Shown here: one piece after another, positions 1-6,767 of the stretch | Layout: each line of letters opens with the position of its first letter | Numbering within the stretch: the first letter of the stretch is position 1 | NCBI GenBank assembly: GCA_946535435.1 | Contig: CAMNDM010000058.1 | Coordinates: 1-19,793, forward strand | Direction of reading: 5' to 3' | DNA length: 19,793 nt | DNA from: Physcocola sp002396385 | Lineage (GTDB): Bacteria; Bacteroidota; Bacteroidia; Bacteroidales; Paludibacteraceae | The notes under the pieces: generated by a model | The model's database searches: none | What the model was told of the DNA's origin: nothing | Seen by the model: the letters and a program-made list of their open reading frames with translations, nothing else | Position numbers and translations under genes: made by a program

Positions 1-190
1 CGTCGACTATGGAGTACTTTTTCAACGGGCTGTCGGGAACCAACTCCGGTGGCAGATATTCGATATCAACCACTTTCGCCCCTTCCTTGAACGGCAGCAG
101 CGCATTCAGGAAACTGATAATAAGGTCGGGATGCTCTGCGAACACCGCCTTAAAAGTCAAGTCGTATTTCGGATCCAAGTATTTACCCAT
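1..190 (-). CDS. Rpn/PD-(D/E)XK family recombination-promoting nuclease, N-terminal part (cut by window edge)
   Basis: The minus strand encodes 63 residues from an ATG at 190 and stays open to the window edge. The product begins MGKYLDPKYDLTFKAVF, continues with a HPDLIISFLNALLPF stretch, and then has EYLPPELVPDSPLKK followed by SIVD. This is the characteristic start of the Rpn family (recombination-promoting nuclease, formerly annotated as a putative transposase; PD-(D/E)XK nuclease fold). The D of SIVD should begin the catalytic core, which lies outside the window. Members are DNA endonucleases linked to RecA-independent recombination and are common, often multicopy, in Bacteroidota. The start is supported by a good promoter (208-238) leaving a leader of only about 10 nt. 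Whether the gene is intact cannot be seen here. Confidence 0.82.
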   Translation of the reverse strand, partial: MGKYLDPKYDLTFKAVFAEHPDLIISFLNALLPFKEGAKVVDIEYLPPELVPDSPLKKYSIVD

Positions 191-207
191 AGCTCAGTCA
201 GTTTTCA

Positions 208-238
208 CAAAGTTAACCATTATTCGAAACACTTCAAA
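208..238 (-). promoter_or_regulatory. Bacteroidota-type promoter for the Rpn-family gene
   Basis: On the minus strand a TTTG (complement of 235-238) is followed after exactly 19 bp by TAACTTTG (complement of 208-215), an exact match to the TAnnTTTG -7 and TTTG -33 consensus of the Bacteroidota primary sigma factor. The predicted transcript start is near 201, so the leader before the ATG at 190 is very short. Confidence 0.65.
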
Positions 239-332
239 AACATAATCTTCACATACTTTAGGAAATTGGCTATAAAACATTTTGCGTTTAGTCCTATTGT
301 AAGAGAAAATTTCGTGTCTTTAGAATTATTTC

Positions 333-405
333 AAAAAAAGGATGAACCTTTGGGTGTGGTGTGAAAAACGATAACACACACGCCTACATGGTTCATCCTC
401 TTTTT
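333..405. terminator. bidirectional hairpin terminator between the metal-receptor cluster and the Rpn-family gene
   Basis: AGGATGAACC (339-348) pairs perfectly with GGTTCATCCT (390-399). The stem is flanked by an A-run on the left and a T-run on the right, so it can end transcription on either strand. The long loop contains a second partial pairing (GTGTGGTGTG with CACACACGCC). It lies directly after the stop of the last gene of the cluster (423), which it most likely terminates. Confidence 0.75.
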
Positions 406-422
406 ATGTGGCTTTCTGATTC

Positions 423-893
423 TTATTTGATTTTTACGGCAACCGCGCAAATCTGTTGCCAGCCAGCTCGGTCGGTAACCCTGATTACGAAATGGTAGTC
501 GCCCGTGTCTATATCTTCAGGAATCGGAATCTCCAGCTGTGGTGAATAGGAGGTCTGTCCACTTGGTATGCTGAAGTCTTCGTTGAAGATCCACGGATGC
601 TGTGCCTTCTTGTTGGGTTCCATTTCGCATTCTACCGACGAGGTGCTGTGGGTGTGGTGGTCGAAGTTATGGTGCACTTCAATGTTGAATGCTCCCAGTT
701 CGGTATCGTCGGTAAATACGTAGGTAAACGGAATAGTTCCGCCACGTTCGTAAATCTGACAGTTGCTCGGACTGGCTTCTTCTGTTCCTGAAGCGATAAC
801 AGGGTATTCCATGTCCTTCTGTTCACTATCGCTCGAGTCGTTGCACGCACCCAGTGCCAGCAACGGCAAAAGAATCAAAAAGTTGTACTTCAT
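423..893 (-). CDS. DUF4625-type lipoprotein, His-rich
   Basis: This is a 156-residue exported lipoprotein: a hydrophobic signal (about residues 4-14) ends in the lipobox LGAC with Cys17 as lipidation site. The mature part is acidic. Around residues 74-82 it has a histidine cluster (HHNFDHHTH), suggestive of metal binding. Near the C-terminus, GDYHFVIRVTDRAG is the typical beta-strand end of an Ig-like domain and matches the DUF4625 family of Bacteroidota. It is the last gene of the five-gene TonB-receptor cluster, starting 27 nt after the upstream DUF4625 gene and followed by a strong terminator. The molecular function of DUF4625 is not established to my knowledge. A metal-capturing partner of the receptor is inference from the His cluster and the position. 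Confidence 0.8.
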   Translation of the reverse strand: MKYNFLILLPLLALGACNDSSDSEQKDMEYPVIASGTEEASPSNCQIYERGGTIPFTYVFTDDTELGAFNIEVHHNFDHHTHSTSSVECEMEPNKKAQHPWIFNEDFSIPSGQTSYSPQLEIPIPEDIDTGDYHFVIRVTDRAGWQQICAVAVKIK

Positions 894-920
894 TATCTGT
901 CTTTGTTTTATTTCTTTTGT

Positions 921-1385
921 TTAGTCGTCATCATCGTCGTCGTTTCCTCCTTCTGCAACTTCAACGTGTTTTTCGGCTGTGGTTTGCTGGCCGAGGTTGT
1001 CAGTTACAGTAAAGTGAAGGTGGTATTCGCCCAGTGGTGCAGTTTCTGGAATGTCGATGTGTTCGTGGAACTCGATGTTGCGTACACCGATGTATTTGCC
1101 TTCTGTGTAGCTCTTTTCTATTTCAAACGAACCTTTGCCTTCTTGGTGAATCTCAACATCAATCCGTTTGATGCCAGCTTCGGCTACAACGTTGGCTTCG
1201 AGGTGCATGTCGCTGCCCGGATGTGCCACACTCGAATTTGCATGTCCAACCTCGGTTAGTGTGACAACGGGTTTCTTGAAGTTTACTTCCTGATTGTCGT
1301 CGTCGTCATCGCTACATGCGGTTAAACCAATAAATAAAGTGCTGACGAAAGCCAAAAGTAGGCTGCTGTATTTCAATTTGTTCAT
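921..1385 (-). CDS. DUF4625-type lipoprotein with surface-export signal and poly-Asp tail
   Basis: This 154-residue lipoprotein has lipobox LTAC with Cys24, followed immediately by SDDDDD. That acidic stretch after the Cys matches the lipoprotein export signal known to send lipoproteins to the outer face of the outer membrane in Bacteroidota, so surface exposure is likely. The core has many histidines (for example GHANSSVAHPGSDMH near residues 48-61, and FHEHID near 107-111) and the DUF4625 Ig-like ending GEYHLHFTVTDNLG (about 119-132). The C-terminus is six aspartates. It is a paralogue of the next gene (423-893) and lies 25 nt after the TonB-dependent receptor, so co-transcription is very likely. 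A role in presenting metal ions to the receptor is inference. Confidence 0.8.
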   Translation of the reverse strand: MNKLKYSSLLLAFVSTLFIGLTACSDDDDDNQEVNFKKPVVTLTEVGHANSSVAHPGSDMHLEANVVAEAGIKRIDVEIHQEGKGSFEIEKSYTEGKYIGVRNIEFHEHIDIPETAPLGEYHLHFTVTDNLGQQTTAEKHVEVAEGGNDDDDDD

Positions 1386-1410
1386 TTTGTTTTTGTTTAA
1401 ATGGGTTGTT

Positions 1411-3570
1411 TTAAAATTCCACTCCCAGCATCATCGAGAAGTCTCGTCCCGGTTCTGGCACGTCTATGAGCCTGTAGTAGCTGGTGTGGTCGTAGTAACG
1501 CTGGTTAAGCAGGTTGTTGACGTGGAACACTACGTTGAGCGTCGTGTTCTTCAGTTTTATTTTGTCTCCTGCCGATAGGGCAAGCGTACAGTGCCCGTCT
1601 GTTACCTTTTCTGGAGGCACTATCTCGTCTTGGCGGCCAACAATGCGGGTGTCGGCGCCTATATAGGCTTTGCCTAACAGCCTGAACTCGTATTTGAGGC
1701 CTACACTGGCCGTCCATGGTGGACTAAAGGGCAGTGTATAGCCCTTCTTGTCGCCCGACAGTTGCTCGGCGTAGAGGTATTCGCCCTGCATATTTGCCTG
1801 CCAGTGGCGCGAAATGTGGTATTTGAGTTGGGCTTCTAGTCCGTAGCGCAAGACGGCTGCTTGAATATAGTGGTAGAGCTGTAGTCCTTCCGTATATTGC
1901 GGTGTTGGGCTCAAATAAATGTAGTTGGGGAAGTAGTTCAGGTAGGGATCGACCTGAATTTCCAACACGTCTGTGTTCCTGCTGATGCCTAGGTCTAACT
2001 GGTAAGACGTCTCTGGGTCCAGTTCCGCATTTCCACGTTCGTACCTGAATACATGGTAGTTGATGCCGTTGACACCCAGTTCTTTCGGAATAGGTACACG
2101 GAAGCTCTTTCCAATGTTGGCCTTGAAGTTCCACTTTCCGCAGGTCTGGTTAATGCCCACCGACCAGTTCAGGCTGTGGAATTCGCGCCATAGCTCGTTA
2201 GACCGCTTTACGAAAGTGGTGTCGCCGTTCACGGGGGTCTCGTACCAGTCGGAATAACTGTGGATGTGGGTTTTCGCATAATCGAACCGGATTCCGGCGT
2301 TTACTGTAAGATTATCGTTGACGGAGTACCGGTCCATTACGTAACCGCCCAGATTCATGGTCTCGAAGTCTGGTATGATGAAGCCCCAGCCGCCTATGCG
2401 GTTGTATTGGTATTCGCCACTGATGCCAGTTTGCAGGGTGTTCTTCCCGATTTCCCGTTTCAGCATAATGTTGGCCGTATAAGTGTTCTTGTCGAAACGG
2501 CGTTCCATCGTCCCGTCGGGTTTTGGCATATAGCCGTGGCTGATGGGTTCTGAATGCTCTTCGCGCAGGTTGTTCTGGAAGGCCAGATCGGCCTGTACCG
2601 AGAAGTCGTCGTATTCCCACAGCGACTGGTTGGCCACTTTCAGGTGGTTGACCCACTGGTAGGGTAGGTCAATATCGCGCTTCGAGTGGTCGTAGTCGAT
2701 GTCCGATAGTCTGACTTCCAAACCGTGCGCATTGGCGAAGAATCCGTTTTTCGCATAGGTGTCTGACACATGCAGACTAGTGCGGAAGTTGTAGCTCGAA
2801 TAGCCCAGCAAAACGCTACCGTCGCACTCCTTACCCGAAGTATTGCGCAGGCGCTGGTCGTTCAACTTTATCCAGTACGAGTAGTATTGGATGCTGTCGG
2901 TCGGCACCTTGTAGTCGGCATAGTCGGTGTAAGTGGCGTTCACACGGTAGTAGAACCGCTTGTGTTTACCGCCCAGTTTGGCAGAGGCACCCCATAGGTT
3001 GTTGTTGGTATGACCGATTAGTTGCACTGCTCCCTCCATTTTCTTGGTTGGAATCTGATTGGAGTAGAGGCTCAGTACACCGCCAATAGCGTCGCTTCCG
3101 TAGAGCAGAGCGGCAGGTCCTTTTATGACCTCGGCGCGCTCTACCGCAAACTGGTCTATTTCCAGTCCGTGGTCGTCGCCCCACTGTTGCCCTTCGTGCT
3201 TGATGCCGTTCTCAGTAATAACCAAACGATTGAATCCCAACCCCCTGATGATGGGTTTTGACTGGCTCGAGCCTATCGACATGGCTTTCACACCTGGTAT
3301 CTGTTCCAGCGTTTGCACAAGGCTGCCGGAAAAGTTCTCGTTCAAGAACTCTTGACCGACTGTTACGGCAGGTGCTGAACTGACCCGCTGTAACTCGTTA
3401 TCGTGCTGGGCCGATACGGTAATCGTCTCCAGAGTCGATGTCTCTTCGTCTCCTGTCGCCCTTATGGTGTCTTCTATCTCAACTTGTGGGGTAGCCGTCT
3501 GGGGGCTTGGTGTGTTGTCGTTGGCTGCAAGCAGTAGCGAACCTGCTGCCAGTATGTCTATCAGTATCAT
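1411..3570 (-). CDS. TonB-dependent outer-membrane receptor, probable transition-metal transporter
   Basis: The 719-residue protein has a short hydrophobic leader, a TonB-box-like segment (ETITVSA, about residues 49-55), a plug domain (about 60-180) with motifs such as IPGVKAMSIG, IRGLGFNRL, VERAEVIKGPAALLYGSDAIGGV, and a beta-barrel ending in a terminal Phe (MMLGVEF). It lacks the carboxypeptidase-like N-terminal extension of SusC glycan receptors. The plug segment KHEGQQWGDDHGLEID (124-139) carries two histidines, as in ZnuD-like metal receptors, and the receptor sits among His/Cys-rich partner genes. An AGAGGACGT stretch before the ATG supports the start. It follows a small membrane-protein gene by 44 nt and precedes two DUF4625 genes. 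Zinc or copper as substrate is inference; heme or a siderophore cannot be excluded. Confidence 0.88.
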   Translation of the reverse strand: MILIDILAAGSLLLAANDNTPSPQTATPQVEIEDTIRATGDEETSTLETITVSAQHDNELQRVSSAPAVTVGQEFLNENFSGSLVQTLEQIPGVKAMSIGSSQSKPIIRGLGFNRLVITENGIKHEGQQWGDDHGLEIDQFAVERAEVIKGPAALLYGSDAIGGVLSLYSNQIPTKKMEGAVQLIGHTNNNLWGASAKLGGKHKRFYYRVNATYTDYADYKVPTDSIQYYSYWIKLNDQRLRNTSGKECDGSVLLGYSSYNFRTSLHVSDTYAKNGFFANAHGLEVRLSDIDYDHSKRDIDLPYQWVNHLKVANQSLWEYDDFSVQADLAFQNNLREEHSEPISHGYMPKPDGTMERRFDKNTYTANIMLKREIGKNTLQTGISGEYQYNRIGGWGFIIPDFETMNLGGYVMDRYSVNDNLTVNAGIRFDYAKTHIHSYSDWYETPVNGDTTFVKRSNELWREFHSLNWSVGINQTCGKWNFKANIGKSFRVPIPKELGVNGINYHVFRYERGNAELDPETSYQLDLGISRNTDVLEIQVDPYLNYFPNYIYLSPTPQYTEGLQLYHYIQAAVLRYGLEAQLKYHISRHWQANMQGEYLYAEQLSGDKKGYTLPFSPPWTASVGLKYEFRLLGKAYIGADTRIVGRQDEIVPPEKVTDGHCTLALSAGDKIKLKNTTLNVVFHVNNLLNQRYYDHTSYYRLIDVPEPGRDFSMMLGVEF

Positions 3571-3614
3571 ACGTCCTCTTTTTGACCTATATAATAAGAT
3601 GGTGTTTCCTTTAT

Positions 3615-3962
3615 TTAAACTGGTGGTGCTCTTGACCGGGTGGAACCTTGTGTTCCTAATTCCGCTTTTTGTGCTTTCGCAGGTGGCGGTATGCTTGCCG
3701 GTCTCTTTTTTATGATATCCACGAGAGACTGCCCTATGAGGTAGGACTGGTGTCCTAACTGACAGAGCAGGCAGTCGTGTTTCGTCACGTTGCCTTCGCA
3801 GTAGTGCCCCGTATGTTTGTTATGACTAACACATTCGTCACATTTATCAAAACTGCGGTTTTCTTGTTGGTGCGTATGAAACGACACACAGACTAGAAAG
3901 AACAGGAATACGGGAAATAGTATTTGAACGGCAATGTGGCGTTTCTTTTTAATTCGCGACAT
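3615..3962 (-). CDS. small His/Cys-rich membrane protein (second copy)
   Basis: The 115-residue product starts at MSRIKKKRHI; an upstream in-frame ATG at 4016 exists but would only add a polar extension before the membrane anchor. A positively charged start and one hydrophobic segment (about residues 11-27) are followed by FHTH (28-31), CDEC (41-44), histidines at 47, 50 and 53, Cys55 and then NVTKHDCLLCQ (58-68). The C-terminus ends in RAPPV. The order HTH, CxxC, GH, HDCLxCQ, RAPP is shared with the protein at 4347-4709, so the two are paralogues. The layout (membrane segment, CxxC-type Cys, RAPP ending) recalls proteobacterial DUF2946 proteins near copper-related TonB receptors, but I cannot assign a family. 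It lies 44 nt upstream of the receptor gene. Metal binding is inferred from the Cys/His pattern. Confidence 0.7.
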   Translation of the reverse strand: MSRIKKKRHIAVQILFPVFLFFLVCVSFHTHQQENRSFDKCDECVSHNKHTGHYCEGNVTKHDCLLCQLGHQSYLIGQSLVDIIKKRPASIPPPAKAQKAELGTQGSTRSRAPPV

Positions 3963-4346
3963 TGTAGTTGTTGGCTTTTGGTTGGAAATATGCGCGTGCG
4001 CAGTTGTTCCCAACACCAGTAACCTCTGTATGGCGTATACAGAAGCCTTTGATTTTTGTGGATTTTTAGATTCTTTTTTGTTTTAGTTTCTCTGCCTTCC
4101 CAGCCGTTTCCCTTTTCCGGTATTGTGGGCGCTGCCCGTTTCTTACCATAGTTGAAATAGGGTGGCCTATCTGTCAACAGGCCCTTGAATGTGGCGGTGA
4201 ATTGCTTTGGCAACCTTGGACAGATTTGGGTTGCCGGTACCCATAGTGGTGTGCTTGCACAACACCCCCCTAAAGGGACAAGACAACACCCCGTAACGTG
4301 TATGGGGAAAACAACTGATTTTCGATAACCCTATGGTTTTGTAGGG
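3963..4346 (-). other. 384-nt spacer inside the metal-receptor cluster with strong hairpins; possible cis-regulatory RNA or gene remnant
   Basis: No convincing gene is present. On the transcribed strand the spacer contains a 7-bp perfect stem, GGCAACC (complement of 4229-4235) with GGTTGCC (complement of 4209-4215); a 5-bp stem GGCCT/AGGCC (4164-4168 with 4179-4183); and a direct repeat of GGGGTGTTGT on either side of a CCCTTTAGGGG stretch (about 4261-4295). Such a long structured gap between two paralogous genes is unusual in an otherwise tight cluster. I could not match it to a known riboswitch. Confidence 0.4.
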
Positions 4347-4709
4347 TTAGGCTAGAGAATAGGTTCTAGGTGCAGGTGGTGCGCGTAAACAGACAACACG
4401 ACAGCTTTTGGCTACAATTGCGCATCTTTTTGCAATGGTCCTGATGCTGCTGATATTGTTAAACAGAATGATAGACGCTGCTGCAACAGTCAGCATCGGT
4501 AACGACAGGAACTGGCAGAAAAGGCAGTCGTGCGTTACGTTGGTTTGCTGAAGGTGACCATGGCACTGGTGGTTTTTACAATCTACACACTCGGTGTCGG
4601 TGGTGTTCAGTTCCTCTTCATGGGTATGGACAGAAGAGAACATGAGCATAGGGACGAATACTAGTAGCAGTATCCACGATGCAATATTTCTCTTCACTTC
4701 CAGTTTCAT
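4347..4709 (-). CDS. small His/Cys-rich membrane protein (first copy)
   Basis: This 120-residue protein has a hydrophobic segment (about residues 10-26) ending in SSVHTHEE, then CVDC (41-44), NHQCHGH (46-52), NVTHDCLFCQ (57-66), a second hydrophobic stretch (about 66-85) and a C-terminal LRAPP motif. Cys41 and Cys44 occupy the same positions as in the paralogue at 3615-3962. The Cys and His ligands fall between the two membrane segments, suggesting a periplasmic metal-binding loop. It is the first gene of the five-gene cluster. The sequence just upstream contains TAAATTTG (complement of 4714-4721), a match to the -7 consensus but so close to the ATG that transcripts would be nearly leaderless, so the real promoter may lie further out. 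The function is unknown; a role in zinc or copper handling is inferred from the residues and the TonB receptor downstream. Confidence 0.72.
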   Translation of the reverse strand: MKLEVKRNIASWILLLVFVPMLMFSSVHTHEEELNTTDTECVDCKNHQCHGHLQQTNVTHDCLFCQFLSLPMLTVAAASIILFNNISSIRTIAKRCAIVAKSCRVVCLRAPPAPRTYSLA

Positions 4710-4920
4710 GCTACAAATTTACAAAAAATAAGATACCGGTTCGTTATATTTCTTTTTATTTTTTCATTGTTCGTCTTCTCCTCTTTTCATCTCGACAAGT
4801 CACTGCTATGGAGTTTTATGCTTGTTTAAACTCTCCTAATCTACCGAGTTACTGTTTTAACTGTGCATTGCGTTGGGGGGGTAATGTCTTTTGGAAGTCC
4901 TCTGTTACAAAACTCTTAAA

Positions 4921-4963
4921 GACGACAAAAGCGGAGAACTTGAAATTCTCCGCTTTTATCGTC
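4921..4963. terminator. strong hairpin terminator after pncB
   Basis: AAAAGCGGAGAA (4927-4938) pairs perfectly with TTCTCCGCTTTT (4946-4957), with further pairing of GACGA and TCGTC outside. The hairpin begins 19 nt past the pncB stop (4982) in the minus direction and should end the four-gene operon. The remaining 4710-4920 interval between it and the metal-receptor cluster holds the cluster's promoter region; I see no gene there. Confidence 0.85.
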
Positions 4964-4981
4964 TTGTGTCATTTCTGTTAC

Positions 4982-6187
4982 TTACTCTACAAAGTGCAGG
5001 GTCTCGATGAATCGTTTAATTACATCTGGTTTGCCGGTGTGCTTGCCCTTGTCTTCGCTCAACTTGCAGGTGTCGAAGTAGTAAGGCCAGTTCTCGGTGA
5101 TTTTTGCGGCCAGCAGTTTTATCACGATGTTCATAGGTTTAACGCCGTCGAAATCGTTGGTGAAGTGGGTGCCGATGCCGAATGATGGCAGCACATAGTC
5201 TTTTGCATAGTTCTGCAGTTCGACGGCTCTGTCGGTATCGAGGGCATTGCTGAAAATGACCTGTTTGGTCTTCGGATTAATGCCCAGACTCTTGTACTTC
5301 TCTACAATCAGGTGTAGCTGCTCTTTGTTGTCGCCGCTGTCGACGCGCACTCCTTTAAACAGGTTGGCGTAGTCTTCCGAGAAGTTCAGGCTGAAGTTGT
5401 CCCAGCCGTAGGTGTCGTAAAGGAAGGTGCCAAGTGCCCCCTTGAACGTGTGCTTCCATGCGTCCATGGCTATGTAGTTGGCCATTTGCGGACCATACAT
5501 TGCAGCGGTGGCGCACATAAATTCGTGTGCCATGGTACCTACGGGAGTCAAGTCGTATTTCATGGCAAGATACACGTTGCTGGTTCCGACTAACTTGCCC
5601 GGCCACTGTTGGCTGTTGGCGCAGTCCTTCATGGCGCGGACAACCACGTCTTGTGCCTCGAACGAGGCACGGCGGCGTGTGCCGAAATCGCTGAATACGC
5701 AGCCAGCCGATAACAATTTTCGTCCTTTCTCGTAGGTCTTCTTGTAGTAGGCCTCGTAGTCGAAGGTCTTGTCTTGGCCAGTTCTAATGTAATATAGCTC
5801 TGAAATGATGGCTAAAACTTTCACTTCCAGCAAAATGGTGTCGCACCAGTTACCTTCGAACGATATATGGAGGTGACCTTCTGCGTCTTGCGCTACCTTC
5901 ACCCACTGGCTGCTGTAGCGGAAGCCTTTCAGGTAGGTGTAGAAGTAGTGGGGCATATAGTAGCATTTGGCCTTCATAAAGGCAATCTCCTCTTCGGTGA
6001 TGACTACCGATTCCAGCATCTTGATCTGCTCTTTCAGGTCTTCGGCGAAGCCTGCCGGATATACGGTGTTGTTGCGGTCTACAAACTCGTACTGCACTTG
6101 TGCACGTGGATAGTTGTCCAGTACTGCGCAACACATACTGAATTTATAGAGGTCGTCGTCGGTGAAATGTTTGATAATCTGTTTCAT
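4982..6187 (-). CDS. pncB: nicotinate phosphoribosyltransferase
   Basis: This cytosolic NAD-salvage enzyme joins nicotinate to PRPP with ATP hydrolysis, giving nicotinate mononucleotide. The 401-residue product has the family landmarks: YKFSM near the start (14-18), FSDFGTRRRASFE (165-177), GTSNVYLA (201-208), GTMAHEF with His221 matching the phosphorylated histidine of the family, KGVRVDSGD (278-286) and IFSNALD (311-317). The length is typical of the single-domain bacterial form. I chose the ATG at 6187, since an in-frame ATG at 6223 would overlap the upstream gene and add a non-homologous extension. An A-rich stretch precedes the chosen start. It is the last gene of the operon, 25 nt behind pncA, which supplies its substrate. 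Confidence 0.93.
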   Translation of the reverse strand: MKQIIKHFTDDDLYKFSMCCAVLDNYPRAQVQYEFVDRNNTVYPAGFAEDLKEQIKMLESVVITEEEIAFMKAKCYYMPHYFYTYLKGFRYSSQWVKVAQDAEGHLHISFEGNWCDTILLEVKVLAIISELYYIRTGQDKTFDYEAYYKKTYEKGRKLLSAGCVFSDFGTRRRASFEAQDVVVRAMKDCANSQQWPGKLVGTSNVYLAMKYDLTPVGTMAHEFMCATAAMYGPQMANYIAMDAWKHTFKGALGTFLYDTYGWDNFSLNFSEDYANLFKGVRVDSGDNKEQLHLIVEKYKSLGINPKTKQVIFSNALDTDRAVELQNYAKDYVLPSFGIGTHFTNDFDGVKPMNIVIKLLAAKITENWPYYFDTCKLSEDKGKHTGKPDVIKRFIETLHFVE

Positions 6188-6212
6188 ATTTTTTTTCTGT
6201 GTGTTTAAATTC

Positions 6213-6761
6213 TTACTTGCCAAGTTCTTTTAGGTAGTCGCTTAGAGCTTTGCCTCCGTCGAGTGACGGACAGAAATCGGTCAGCACGTTGAATTTCTCC
6301 TTGCCGTAGAGGGCTATCCCGTCTTTCAGGGTGTTCAGTACGCAAATGTCGCCGGCTATGCCGCAAACATCTACCTGGTCCATATCCTTTATCATCTGCC
6401 CGAGCATGATTTTCGAGTAGCTGTTCTTGAAAATGGAGTATTCCTCTGTCGCCTCGTTATCGCCTTTGCGCAGTACGCAAAAGTCGCCTTTGGTCTCGTT
6501 AAGTGGTGCTACCAGGTGTTCGCTGATGGCTGCGCCTATGGTGTTCTGAACGCAGTGTGCGGGCCATGGACCTCCCTGATCCTTGAACGAGCAATGGTGG
6601 TAAGGGTGCCAGTCGGTGGTCACTACTTTCAGTACGTATTCGCCATCGTGCTGGCCGATGTATTCTCCTAACTTTTTCATTGCCTCGTCGGCTCCGCCAA
6701 CTGACAGGCTGCCGCTAATGAAGTCTATCTGTGGGTCAACTATCAATAGTAACTTTTTCAT
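6213..6761 (-). CDS. pncA: nicotinamidase (isochorismatase-like hydrolase)
   Basis: The 182-residue enzyme deamidates nicotinamide to nicotinate. The catalytic triad is visible: Asp9 in LIVDPQIDF, Lys99 in VLRKG and Cys140 in GIAGDICV. The metal-binding residues Asp50 and His52 (TTDWHP) and His69 (PAHC) are also present. Length and motif order fit PncA. Its stop lies 25 nt before pncB and its start 6 nt after the SPFH lipoprotein gene, so all are almost certainly on one transcript. Together pncA and pncB form the two-step Preiss-Handler entry from nicotinamide. Confidence 0.94.
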   Translation of the reverse strand: MKKLLLIVDPQIDFISGSLSVGGADEAMKKLGEYIGQHDGEYVLKVVTTDWHPYHHCSFKDQGGPWPAHCVQNTIGAAISEHLVAPLNETKGDFCVLRKGDNEATEEYSIFKNSYSKIMLGQMIKDMDQVDVCGIAGDICVLNTLKDGIALYGKEKFNVLTDFCPSLDGGKALSDYLKELGK

Positions 6762-6767
6762 TTTTCC

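Noticed and set aside
3893..4213. 106-codon minus-strand open frame between the two small membrane-protein genes
   Set aside because: It runs into the start of the better-supported gene at 3615-3962 in another frame, has no signal, domain or family resemblance, and overlaps the hairpins of the spacer.
4081..4346. Cobalamin-riboswitch-like stretches (AAAGGGAAACGG, GGGAAGGCAG) on the minus strand
   Set aside because: The B12-box core and the order of conserved blocks do not fit, and the cluster has no B12 genes; the resemblance is too short.
4679..5185. 168-codon plus-strand open frame
   Set aside because: It crosses the pncB terminator and the 3' end of pncB on the opposite strand and has no recognisable features.
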